DNA from: Vanrija pseudolonga
Taxonomy: Eukaryota > Basidiomycota > Tremellomycetes > Trichosporonales > Trichosporonaceae
Direction of reading: 5' to 3'
Length of the DNA stretch: 64,000 nucleotides
Assembly: GCF_020906515.1 (NCBI RefSeq)
Contig: NC_085849.1
Coordinates: forward strand, 1,054,001 to 1,118,000
The position numbers and the translations under genes are program-made. The notes under the pieces were generated by a model that saw only the letters and a list, made by a program, of their open reading frames with translations, ran no database searches and had not been told where the DNA came from. The first letter of the stretch is position 1, and the number at the start of each line of letters is the position of its first letter. Of the stretch, positions 11,917 to 22,519 are shown one piece after another.

Positions 11917-13106
11917 TTATGTCGGGAGGAAGCCGGCGCTGCGCGTGGGTTAGTTGACATTCCGTCGATGCTGCAAGTGGCGCCACCACTCACGCATCAG
12001 AGTACATCTTCTCGGGCGTCTTCTGGAACGCGACAATGCCCCCCATGATGGCCGTGATGAACACCAAGCTCTCCCAGCCGAACCACACCACCGCCCAGAC
12101 TACCGTCAGCGACATGAGCCCGCGACCAGACTCACTGTTCGATGTCCACCCGAGCATCCCGGCAAACTCTGTGCAGTCGGACGAGTTAGGCTTCTCGAAC
12201 ACGCGCTCGTCGACGTAGTCCCACACCGTGTAGAAGAGGTGCAGGATGCCTGGGGTGAGTGGGTGGACGTACAGAAAACGAACCAACAAAGAGCACTGGG
12301 GTCAGCTTGCCCTCTACGCCACGACGCACCGTAGAACCGCAGCGCGTTGCCGTGGTCGCCGAACCAGAGGCCGATGAGGAGCGCCTCGGACGCCATGATG
12401 GATGCGTAGGCGCTGCATATCAGTGGCTATCCTTTCACACGTTCTTACATCCAGTGGTCGGCCCGGATAATCGGCACCAGCAGCCCCACGCCGATGGTGA
12501 ACGATGCGACCTTGCTCGCGACAATGTCGACTGGGGTGAGCCGTGTTCTGGGCGCTACTCACAGGCAGAAAACTGGCGGCGTCAGCCCAACCCCAACGCG
12601 ACCACACCCACAACATAGCAGAAGCCAAGCACTGACGAGCCAAAGTACCCCGCGCTCAGCGTCGCGACCGCCGCTGCCGACCAGTACAGCCGGCCGAAGG
12701 TCATCGGCCCGGGGTCGGCGTACACGCGCGGCTCGGTGCGCATGAGGTTGACGAGGGTCGTCGAGCCGCCGTCGTTGGGATCGATGCAGACGCTTCTGAC
12801 CTGCCCGCCGCATATGACGCCGACCGCGAGGTGGAACAGCTCGTGGGCGCCGACGACGAACAGCTGCGCAGGTGAGCGACGTCTGGAGACCGGCCACCTG
12901 CCTTGAGGCCCGCGATCATGTCCCGCACCACGGGCAGGTTCCACGCTACGAGCGCAACGGGGATGTAGATGCACCCCACGATTACCGTGTTGATTTCTGC
13001 CGCCAGGTCAGCCGAGGGTGCTAGCAGGGGACACACGGAAGTGGTTCGGCGTGAGCGAGGCCGCGTGCGGCGCCTCGGGGGCGGGTATAGGCGTGGGTGG
13101 GGCCAT
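11917..13106 (-). CDS. Peptidase M50B-like multi-pass membrane protein
   Basis: A predicted intramembrane zinc metalloprotease of the M50B-like family found in fungi and plants; substrates are unknown. Nine exons join into a membrane protein of roughly 260 aa. The opening MAPPTPIPAPEAPHAASLTP is followed by a hydrophobic helix (INTVIVGCIYIPVALVAW). The metal site is LFVVGAHELFHLAVG, an HExxH motif, followed by the family stretch VCIDPNDGGST. Later come GLWFGDHGNALRFYV and YTVWDYVDERVFE with NSSDC, the second conserved part of the family. Two structural oddities are supported by the reading frame: a GC-AG intron at 12864-12901 and a 10-nt microexon at 12563-12572. The last exon is very short and gives the end SDAAGFLPT; without the last intron the protein would stop at 11990. 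Confidence 0.82.
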
Positions 13107-13609
13107 GGTTCGACGACAATGGATGACCCAAGGTCAACGAAGAGTTGAGAGATGGGTTGAGTGACCCATCAGACCTGTTGACCTCCTTTGTTTACGCCGC
13201 GCGCACGGGCCGGCGTGACGGCGAGGTGGGGGGTTGGGAGAGATCCAGTGTGCAGCAGGGCGAGCGAGGGACGTTGATCATGGCGATGGGCATACGCGGC
13301 AAGTGTGAACTCCCCTTGTCGTGCTTGTCGTGTCGTCCCATGCTCGCCAGGCCTGTCATGCATGGATCAACATGAGCAAAGGGCAGATCGGCACTCGTAC
13401 CAGACAGAGGCAAACCCCCTCGCAGACCATTGTCAACAGCGGGGCCCCGGTCAACTTTCCCACGCTCGCCCCGGCACCCAACGCACCAATCCAGCTCCGA
13501 GCCTTCCCGCTCAGCGACCACACCGCCCGTCGCCCAGGCCGTGCAGTCTGACGTCTTCACCGACGCTCTCGACACCGCTCAGCAGCCCACACCCTATCCT
13601 CCAGCCGCC
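13107..13609. other. Divergent promoter, M50B-like / MIC10
   Basis: A 503-nt shared upstream region. An open frame in phase with MIC10 begins at ATG 13430, but it would add 60 low-complexity residues not expected in a Mic10 protein. Otherwise I see nothing coding. Confidence 0.5.
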
Positions 13610-14194
13610 ATGTCCGCCCCCGCCGCTCCTGCCGCCCCCGCGCCTGCCGCTGCCCCCGCGGCGCCCGTGCCCTCCGAGGACCAGATTGCGCGCAAGGTGG
13701 GTGACGCCGTTGTCGTTGTGCGATGAGCTGACGCTGGACCAGTTCGACAACTGCGTGAGTTGACCCGTGGGAGTGGAGATGAGCGCCGCTTGCTCTGGCT
13801 CCGAATGAGGACGTGGTCGACTGCTCGACTACACGATGTGCTGGACTGACACGCCAGCTCGCTGACCTCCTCGTCAACGCCGGTGTCGGCTTCGGCGTCG
13901 GCGTCGTCGCGTCCGTCATCCTCTTCCGCCGTGAGTGCAGATGTAGACCAGAGTGAGACTGTACTTACCCCCCAGGCCGCGGATGGCCCGTCGCCCTCTC
14001 GACTGGGTAAGTTGGCCCGCTGGCTGGCCGTGTAACATACTGACTTTGCAGCTTCGGTGCCGGTGTTGCGTACTCCAACGTGGGTGTGATTGACGGATAT
14101 GTCAGAGACCACCCGCTGACTTGCCCAGTGCAACTACTCGCTCAACCCCTACGTCCTCCCCGGCACCAAGATCCTGCCCGCGTCCAAGCAGTAA
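13610..14194 (+). CDS. MIC10: MICOS complex subunit Mic10
   Basis: Bends the mitochondrial inner membrane at crista junctions as a core subunit of the MICOS complex. Six exons (13610-13696, 13743-13754, 13858-13930, 13976-14006, 14052-14079, 14129-14194) sum to 297 nt and give 98 aa, the normal Mic10 size. After an Ala/Pro-rich start come FDNCLADLLVNAG, the first membrane segment with the glycine run GVGFGVGV, a positively charged loop LFRRRGWP, and the second membrane segment with GFGAGVAYS. These two glycine motifs drive Mic10 oligomerisation in yeast. The second exon is only 12 nt and encodes FDNC. Start ATG 13610 gives the expected length. Confidence 0.92.
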
Positions 14195-14619
14195 TCGGAC
14201 GGTTAAAAGACACGATAGTGTTTGATGATCAACGCGTAGCTAGAGTCTGGCAGGGGGTGTGGGTGCGGGCGGGTGCCGCGTCCAGAGTTTGCGGCGTTGG
14301 GGTAGAGGCGCTTGCGCAGAGTGTGCTGACGAGACATTGGTTTGAGAGCAAACTGACAGGTCGTGTGGCATGTGGCGAGCATATCGGCGGCTTCTAGGAC
14401 ATGAACCGATGGCGCGACAACATGATGACAGTGAGACGAACGCAGATGTGCGCCTGTGCATTCTATGTCTATGCTATTGAGGGGGCATGGAGTAGCGCTG
14501 CTGGCGCCATCACATGCGTATATGCTTGATGTTGATGGGGGTTGGTTGTGACCCAAGGGCTGTTCTCCGCCAGTGACCATTGCGACCAGGCTGCTGGACC
14601 TCTCGACTCCACTCTACTA
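14195..14619. other. Convergent 3' region
   Basis: This 425-nt stretch separates the stops of MIC10 and the small membrane protein. It should hold both 3' UTRs. I see no further gene. Confidence 0.5.
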
Positions 14620-14893
14620 CTACTGCTGCCCGGGCGGCTTCCCGCCCGTCAGGATGCTCGGCAGCTCCGTCTGGGCGCCGTCTCCAGGTCGCGGAATCGT
14701 GCGCTGCTTCTCGCCCATGTACGCTGTTTGTCAGCCTTGCCTCAAGACGGCCACTCACTCCGCCGGTACAGGATAGCCGAGGTGACCACGAGGAGGGGGA
14801 ACGAGATGATGATGACCTAGGGTTGGGGTTAGTGGGCAGTATAGGCGGCGTACTCACTCGCAAGCGCTTGGCGTCGGCGGTGAGGGGGGCCAT
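14620..14893 (-). CDS. Small single-pass membrane protein (65 aa)
   Basis: I do not recognise a named family. Three exons splice to 65 aa: MAPLTADAKRLR, then one strongly hydrophobic helix (VIIISFPLLVVTSAILYRR), then a polar Pro/Gly-rich tail with TYMGEKQRTIPRPG and a TAG stop at 14620-14622. The introns have the local consensus: GTGAGTACG to CTAACCCCAACCCTAG, and GTGAGTGGC to CTGACAAACAG. The layout, a short basic N-terminus, one helix and a basic flank, fits a tail-exposed protein of the mitochondrial inner membrane or ER. Neither location can be chosen from sequence. The gene is too small and too split to be seen as a single frame, so it could be missed in routine annotation. Confidence 0.7.
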
Positions 14894-15309
14894 TGTGCTG
14901 TGCTTGGTCGAGCAACTCGGCGACGCGATGATGGAGAGTGAGTGTCGGGGGTTCCGGTCGGTGCCGGCTCAAGATGGATCCAGGTCGAGGTCGAGATTTA
15001 ATCCCGGGGGACGTGATAAGGCCCCCCACCCTGTCACCTTAGGCACCTCCTGCTCGAGCGAGGCCAGTCACGCTCGTGTTGCTAACACTGATAATCCCCA
15101 TTCTCCCTCTTCCTTCCTCTCCCATCCTCGTCACTTCGTCGCCTCGTCGTCCACCTCACCCACCTACCGCTCCCCCATCTGCGTCGACGGCTGACCACCA
15201 CCCCTTCCCATTCTTGGACACCCTACTCATTGCACACAACCCACGTCTAAGCCCCTACTAAGCTAGAAACACTGCTTCTTGACTTGACCAGTTAATATCC
15301 TCATCTGCC
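14894..15309. other. Divergent promoter of the small membrane protein and the RNase H-RRM gene
   Basis: This 416-nt region has a C/T-rich right half (about 15090-15260), a common feature of strong fungal core promoters. No gene or recognisable operator is seen. Confidence 0.45.
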
Positions 15310-18206
15310 ATGAGCGGCTACAACGGAGGAGGAGGAGGAGGCTACCCACCCCGCCCGCCCCCGTACGCCAACAACTCGTACAGCGACAACAGGCCAAAGT
15401 TTCCGCCCTTCCCACCCCCAGCAGGCAACTTTCCTCCGTTCCCCCCATCGGCCGGGTTCAGCGGCGGCCCTCCACCACCGCCACCTACACTCCCCACTTT
15501 CCACAACCACTCGCCGTACGACGAGTACAACCCCAGCGGACCAGCACTGCCGCCACCTCCTGGAAACTACCCCTACGACCAGCCGCGCAAGTCGCTCGAC
15601 CAGGACGTGTACGATCCATACCAGTCTGCCTACGACCCGGGCGCACCGCAGATCCGCAGCAGCGCGCCCTCGCAGCCCTCGTACTCGGCGCCAAAACACT
15701 CGCTTCCCTCCCACCCGCTCCCGCCACCCCCGCATAGGCCCGCTCCGCGTGTCGGCGGCAGCGGCGGCGGCGGCGAAGCCCATGACCTGCCCCTGCTCAC
15801 GCCTGCAACCACAGTCAACATTGGCAGCTATACCGCCACGGTTCACGAGCTCCCGCCAAGTCACCTCCCGATTACGAAGTACGTAGCCGTCAACCCCAAC
15901 GACGCGATCGACATCCACAGGGCCATCTGCCAGACGGAAATGACGCCGTCGGTGTGGTACTCGGACGGCTCGAACCGCGGCGGTGAGGGCTGGGCCGCGG
16001 GCGTCGAGTGGGTCATCGACTCTGGCATGTCCGGCGCAAAGCTCAGAACCTGTGTTGGCATGACCGACTCTCTCGGGACCGAACTCGGTGGCATGATCAA
16101 GGCGGTGGAAGGCTTTGCCGAGCAGCTCAAGAGCTCGATCCGGACACAAAAACCAATGTCACACGAGTTTGTTCTGTTCACCAACTCGCCTGCGGCTATC
16201 GTGAGCATCGATACGTCGTCTCGTCCCGAGAGCATCAAGTTTTGCGCCTTGTGGCGCGAGCTCTGCTCCGACTTCCTCAAGGCCCACATGACGATTGCCT
16301 ACCTCCCAAAGAACAGTGAGGTTGAGGGCTTGACGCTGGCCGAGAAGATTTCCACGGTGGCGGCGTCGAACAGCTTCCTCCGCCGTCGCAAGGAGCGCAC
16401 CATCGACGAGATCTACAACCGTCCCGGTGGTGGCGAGCCAGCACCTGGCGGCAGCACAGAAGCGGGGCCTTGGCAGAGAGGCGACGCCGACCCTTCGCGT
16501 TACAAGTCTCCATTCAACCGCCCCAAGCCTTTACCATCACCGGCTCCTACACTGCCCCCTGCGGCCCAGTCACCAGCGCCCCCTGCGGCTGCCGAGCATG
16601 AGCCTGAGGACGAGGGGATTCAGCCGCGTGCTGGAGCCCTCTGTGTCACCAAGTGGGTCCCTCGATGATCTCGTTACGCCCTGCTAACCCACCAGCTTCC
16701 CTGATGATGTCTCTGCAAAGGACCTCGGCATCCTGTTTGCCCAGTTTGGCGAGATGTAAGTCGGCTGTCACTTTCCACAGACTCACGCCCAGCCTCTCCG
16801 TCGACATCTTCTCCATTCCCCCTGTCAAGCCACGGTTTGCCTTTGTTGCCTACGACGACCCCGCCGTTTCTGGCGCTGCCGCTGTCGCCGCCCTGCACCG
16901 CAGACCTCTCCGTCTCGACACGCCCTTCGCCATTGAGAATGCGCCGGATCTCGTCATCTGGAAGGGATGGTCTGGCGTTCTGACTGTGGTGGAATCTGAC
17001 GCTGACCGGCTCGTGCCGCTGAGCGTCGCGCAAGACCTGCCTGACCTCCCCGACTATGCCATCGGCGGACGTCGGGCTAATGAACGCTCAAAGTCTGACG
17101 CAAACCGCAAGCGCGAGCGCACGGTCGAGGAGCGCCCAGATGCCAAGCCCTTTGCTTCACCGTGCGTACTATCTTATCGGCACTACTCGTGTCCTAACAC
17201 CCACAGCCCCGCGTCATCAGCGGTTTCAACGCCGTCACCGAAGAAGCGCCGCCGCTCGGATCTGCCTTCTGACACCGCTGAAAGCACACCCATTGAACAG
17301 TCGTTACCCTCTCACGACTCTCACTTCGCTGCTCGACCCAACGAAAGCGCGGACGCAAGTTCCGGCGCTACTACCGCGGCGAATGCGGACCGCACCCAAG
17401 CCACGACGCCACCGACAGGCCAGGGATCCAGGCTTCTCAATTCTCATCCCCCTCACCCACTTCCCCCTACTCCTCTGACCGCCCAACATGATCAAGAGTC
17501 CGCGTTCGCACCCAAGCCATCACCGCCCGAGACAAAGCCCTTGGCCGGCACAGAGGTGGCGCCTGCGCCGGCGGCGACGGCCGTGGGCACAGACGAGCCG
17601 GCGGCGTCCAACTCGGCGGTCACTGCACCTCAAGAGGTGGTCCCTGTCAAGCTGAGCCACAAGACGGTCGAGGCCCAGATCAACCTCGTGAAGAACGTCT
17701 TTGTCAAGCATGACCAGTCCAATTGGATCGCCCACACGTGCCTTGTTGCGACAGATCTCGACCAAGCCCGCCGCCATTTGCAGGATGACCTGTACGCCAC
17801 CGATGAGGCCCTAATCTCTGGACGCGAACTTGAGAAAACCCTGCACGCACGGGGATTTACCTCGGCAAGGATTGACCCCCTTGTCAAGAAGGTTCTCAAG
17901 GTGCTGGATGGGATTGCGATGGAGGACGAGCTCGAGAGTGGCGGGCCTGGGCCGAGCGCTGCCAGCGACGCACCACCTGTTGCCCGCGAGGGTGAGTTGG
18001 CCGAGCTTCTCGCGCCGTACCCCGAGCAGACGCGCGAGGCGATGGCTGCTGCTGGCAAGGTGCTCGAGTACCTCAACCTGGGCAAGGATGAGCAGGAGAA
18101 GAAGCGCCTGGATGTTGAGCGCCGTGTCAAGGTGCTCGAGGGTATGGTGAAGAAGGGGGAGCAGGTTAGCAGTATTGTGCGTTACCTATTGACAGAGGAC
18201 AAGTGA
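15310..18206 (+). CDS. Protein fusing an RNase H-like fold to an RRM
   Basis: I do not know a named orthologue. Four exons give about 925 aa. Residues 1-150 are Pro/Gly/Tyr-rich and probably disordered. Residues about 215-350 look like an RNase H fold: VWYSDGSNRGGEGWAAGVEW, then GTELGGMIKAVEGF 39 residues after the first Asp (38 in E. coli RNase HI), then EFVLFTNSPAAI and MTIAYLPKNSEVEG. The first two acidic positions (D219, E258) are present; the last two are not evident, so nuclease activity is doubtful. Near residue 443 an RRM starts, with RNP2 (LCVTNF) and RNP1 (KPRFAFVAY) separated by an intron. A Ser/Pro-rich linker precedes a helical C-terminal block (about 17640-18200) with KKVLKVLDGIAMEDELE and a final coiled helix. 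An RNA-binding, probably nuclear role is inference. Confidence 0.75.
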
Positions 18207-19172
18207 GACGGAGTGTGGCGTCTGGGGAGGGAGGCTAAAAGTGGGCTCGAGCGGGCAAGACACTGCCTGTTTCTTGTATGCCTGTCTGCAACAATATGCA
18301 TCATGTCTATAGGTTGTGCCTATGGCGGCGGCGGCTTGGATGGTGTCTGGGTGTTTGCGGGGCATCGGGAGGTCAGTGTAGTGCGTATACAAGTGCGGGA
18401 TTGAACGGAAGGACCTTGACAGGACCTGTTTGTGAGTGTGCCAAGTCCCAAGTCGAGCAGACGACTAATGGCGGTTGTTGCCATGGACGTAAGGGTTGAT
18501 CCTGCAGGGAGTGAAAGAGTTGCAGTGGATGAGTTGGATGTATTTCGAGTGCCTTGTTGGCCGCCTTAAGCCTTACTAGCGCGCAATGTCGAACAATGTA
18601 ACTTGTGCCCTGACGTAGAGTCTACTTGAGTACGCACGCGCAACGCGCAGCGCGACGAGAGGCGAGGTATGAAACCAGGACTCAATCGCGCTCCCGTGGT
18701 CGTTTCGGTGGGAAGAACAGTGGATGGACGGGCGGACGGACGGCGGACGCGGCGCAGGCGGCAAGGCGGCGGCAGGCGACACGACGACGACGACACGACA
18801 CCGCACACAGGAAGTTGCCGTCTCAAAGGCTGACCTGGCTGGGTATTTTTGGGCCTTGCAGCCTTGCTACTCGACGCATGCCGCGCCGCAGACACAGACT
18901 ACATGGCCGCAACCGCAGCACATAACTTGCAACCACTCTTCTTCCCACCAGCAGCAGCAGCAACGTATACATTAGATTGACTCTCGTGTCTTTCTTTGCC
19001 TCGTCGCCCGCCAGCAAGCAAGCATCAGCCTCTCTCAGGGCGGACAAGAGAAAGCGAGCGCAAGCGCACGTACCGAGAGGCTTGATGCTGCGTCCCTAAG
19101 CCCGCTCGCCCGTCTGCCTGCCTGCTTGCTGCCAGCATCCAACCCAAACCCACCGACGCGGCGCCCTGACCG
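18207..19172. other. Gene-free interval upstream of the O-acetyltransferase gene
   Basis: This 966-nt stretch follows the RNase H-RRM stop and runs up to the Cas1p-like start. Open frames here are short and overlap on both strands. The right third has CA-rich and CAG-rich leader-like sequence (18880-18965). I see no RNA gene. Confidence 0.45.
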
Positions 19173-22100
19173 ATGCGCTCGCGAAAGCAGACGCCTCCGT
19201 CTTCCTCACCACCACTCGACGTTGAAAAGGCAGCAGCAACAGCATCAGCAGCAGCAGCTCTAGACTCGTCGTCTACCACGCAGGTCCATAGCGCCGCGTC
19301 CGAGCTCCACCGCCGCCAGTCGGGCCACCGCACAACCGCCAGCGAAAGCGACACGATGCCCGCCCCGTCGCCGCAGGGCGCGCGCACCTCGGCCCAGGCC
19401 GCACGCCTCAATCCCCTCTGGTACCAGTACGCGTGTGCGACGGTCGTCGCGGCCGTCGTGCTGGGCAACCTGCTCCGCTGGGCCTTCCTCGACTGGGCAG
19501 ACCCGTACCACTGCGGCGCGCTGCTCACAGAGGGCAAGTGGCTCGACCCGGGCACGTACAAGAACTGGCAGCCAGAAGGGTGCTACCAGAAGCCTGCCGG
19601 CGCTGCCGGCCTCGCGTCGTGTCTCTCGTCCCCCGGCGCCCACTCGCCCGGCGCGCGCGATCGCCGCATCTTGTTCGTCGGCGACTCGTCGGTCCGCCAG
19701 CTCTTCTTCGCCACGGTGCGCTCGGTCAACGCCAACGCGACCAACAAGGTCCACAACCCGTACGACAAGACGTGGGAGGTCAACGGCGGCGAAAAGCACA
19801 CGAACCGCGTCGCGGTGTTTGACGCAAAGGGTTCGCCGGCGCCCAAGAGCGGCGCGGCGGCGCTGACCATTGATTTCTGGTGGTAAGTGGGGGAATGAAT
19901 GGCTGATTGCTGTTTGTCGAGCTGGACTGACTCCCTCACCAGGGACCCCTTCCTCAACTCGACCGAGACGACCCAGTTCCTCTCCACCACCCCCGCAAAC
20001 CCCACTTCGCTGCTCGTCATGGGCTCGGGACTGCACTACCTCCGGCACCCGAGCTCTGGTGGGCTCCCCGCGTGGACAACGATGACCCGCAAGACGTTTG
20101 ACCAGCTGCGCGCCAACCAGGGCACGCCGCGCGCGCGCATCCTCCAGCCATGGGACTCGATGAAGACGACGCACTTTAGCCTCTTCCCCGGCGTGCTCCC
20201 CGACAACAGCAACATCGAGGCGCGCCAGGCCTCGCACGACTTTGGCCTCTCGGACGCCGTCATCTTCCTGCCTGTCATGAAGCCGGTTGAGGACAAGCTC
20301 ACCGCCGAGCGCAAGGTGATCAGCCACGAGAACGTCGACCTCATGAACGCCTCGCTTGAGGGCCGGCTCAACAAGGAGAACCCGCCCCCGATCGTCGTGC
20401 CCTCCGTCTTCAACGACCTGCTGATTGACAACCACACCACCGACGGCCTCCACTACTCGGACACGATTGTCAACAAGCAGGCCGAGCTGCTGCTCGGCTG
20501 GCGCTGCAACGACGCGCTGCGCTACAAGGGCCAGCAGGGCACCTGCTGTGCGCGATACAAGACTATCCGCCCCCTCCAGGCTCTGATCCTCCTCTTCCTC
20601 GGCGTATGGGCACCCGTGACCTACGTCTTTGCGTCCAAGATTCGTAAGTTGTGCCGTCGTGACGTTTGCCTGACTCTCCCCAGCCGCTGGTTCCTTTGTC
20701 CACCGCCTCATTCCCTCGACCAAGGCCGCATCGGCAATCAGCACCTTTGGCCTGGCCATGGTCTACCTCTTCCTGGCTGACCGCACGACCATCTTCAACA
20801 AGGAGCAGAAGGACTACGACGCGTACATTTTCGGCTCGCTCACTGTCCTCGCACTCGTTGCCGGTCTTTTGACCATCAAGAACAAGGGCAAGGATCTGGG
20901 CTTCCTTAACCGCGACCTCACGGACGAGTGGAAGGGCTGGATGCAGAGTAGGTTCGCGTGACGAGCCAGTCGCTAACCTACCAGTCGCCATCCTAATTTA
21001 CCACTTCTTCGGCGCGTCCAAGATCTCGGGCATCTACAACTCGATCCGCATTCTCGTCGCGTCCTACCTCTTCATGACGGGATACGGCCACTTCTTCTTC
21101 TACTACAAGAAGGCCGACTTTGGCTTCCAGCGTATCGCCATGGTGCTCGTCCGCCTCAACCTCCTGTCGGTCGTGCTTCCCTACACCATGAACACCGACT
21201 ATGCGTTCTACTACTTTGCGCCTCTGGTCTCGTACTGGTACATCATCATCTACTCGGTCATGGCCGTTGGGAGCAAGTACAACGACCGCCCGGCGTTCCT
21301 CGTCTCCAAGATGCTTTTCTTTGCCGCCCTCCACTCGGTCTTCATGCACTACACCTTCCTCATGGCCGGCATCTTCAAGGTCCTCAACCTCATCTTCCGC
21401 ATCCAGTGGTCGGCCAAGGAGTGGTCTTTCCGAGTCAGCCTCGACCTCTACATTGTCTGGGGCGGCATGTTTGCCGCCTACGCCTACATCAAGGCCAAGG
21501 AGTGGGGCATCCCCGAGCGCGCCTGGTTCAACAATGCGCGCCTCGCCGCCGTCGGCGCCAGCGTGCTCGGCTTTGTGTGGTACTTCTGGTTCGAGCTCCA
21601 GCTCCACAAGTTCAAGTACAACCAGTACAACGCGATGGTGTCGATCGTGCCCATCCTGTCGTACATTGTGCTGCGCAATGCCTCGGCCCTTTTGCGCCAG
21701 TGCTCGTCTGAGCTCTTCTGCTTCGTGGGCACCATCTCGCTCGAGACGTTTATCCTCCAGTTCCACGGCTGGCTCGCGTCCGACACCAAGGCCATCCTCC
21801 TCGTGCTCCCCGCGACCAAGTGGCGTCCCGTCAACCTCGTCATCTCGTCCGTGTGCTTCATCTGGCTTTCGTACAAGGTGTCGGGGGCAACGGGCGACAT
21901 TACAGAGTGGTCGGTCGGCAAGAAGAAGGCACCGACCCTCCCCCCACCTGCCACGGCACCTACCAGCGAGGCGGCCAAGGACGGCGCCGCGGCGCCAGAA
22001 AGCATCCCCCTCATGGACCGCAACGGCGAGGCGACCGAGGACAAGGAGGCTGACGAGCCCAGCGCCGGCACGTCGTCAGGCGCGTACACGCACACCCGCA

Positions 22101-22222
22101 AGTGGTCAGACTACACGGCCCTGTCTTTCCTCACAAACGTCTTCTCCCTCGCCGAGCGTCACAACAGCGTCAAGCTCGGCCTCGTGCTTGTCGCCCTCTG
22201 GATCTTCAACTGGCTCTACTGA
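19173..22222 (+). CDS. CAS1: Cas1p-type glycan O-acetyltransferase (CASD1 family)
   Basis: Adds O-acetyl groups to glycans in the Golgi; the Cryptococcus homologue Cas1 is needed for O-acetylation of capsular glucuronoxylomannan. Four exons (19173-19882, 19943-20643, 20684-20947, 20985-22222) sum to 2913 nt and give 970 aa. A cytosolic N-terminus is followed by a signal-anchor helix ([18 protein letters not shown]). The lumenal SGNH/GDSL-like catalytic domain has [12 protein letters not shown] (Ser nucleophile) and DGLHYSD (Asp-His pair). A second half of about ten or more membrane segments follows, the Cas1_AcylT domain, with Tyr/Phe-rich stretches such as [15 protein letters not shown] and the conserved [13 protein letters not shown]. 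The start at 19173 is the first Met; Met at 19356 is a possible shorter start. In a species without a thick capsule the target could be a cell-wall or secreted polysaccharide. Confidence 0.93.
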
Positions 22223-22519
22223 GCGTGTACATGACGACAGCGTAGCGAGTGTCTCCCATACACTGTACATTTTCGGGATATGCGTAGAGTAGAAGTGCAG
22301 ATGCAATAGAGTATTCGTGTCATCTCGGCCTGCCTTTTGTGCAATGCTAATACATGTCAAAACTATCAACAAAAGCGCTCCATGAAAGCGCTCTCCGCAA
22401 AATGCTGGAGACAAGTGCTGTACGGTTACCAAGTGTTGGTGCCAAAAGTGCCGGGCAGGCAATCGTCTCAATGAGTGTGTCGTGGGCTGGGGGTGTGTGG
22501 GTATCAGGGGCCGGGGCGA

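Noticed and set aside
13430-13609. N-terminal extension of MIC10 from ATG 13430
   Set aside because: It would add 60 Pro/Ser-rich residues, making a protein of about 158 aa, while Mic10 proteins are near 100 aa. The extension shows no targeting or conserved signal.
15940-16390. A mobile-element origin for the RNase H-like segment
   Set aside because: No reverse transcriptase, integrase, terminal repeat or target duplication lies nearby, and the segment is in frame with an RRM in a spliced host gene. I treat it as a host domain.
19260-20759. A 499-codon open frame on the minus strand over CAS1
   Set aside because: It is Arg/Val/Ala-rich, crosses two CAS1 introns without regard to them and has no motif. 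The CAS1 frame on the other strand is conserved.
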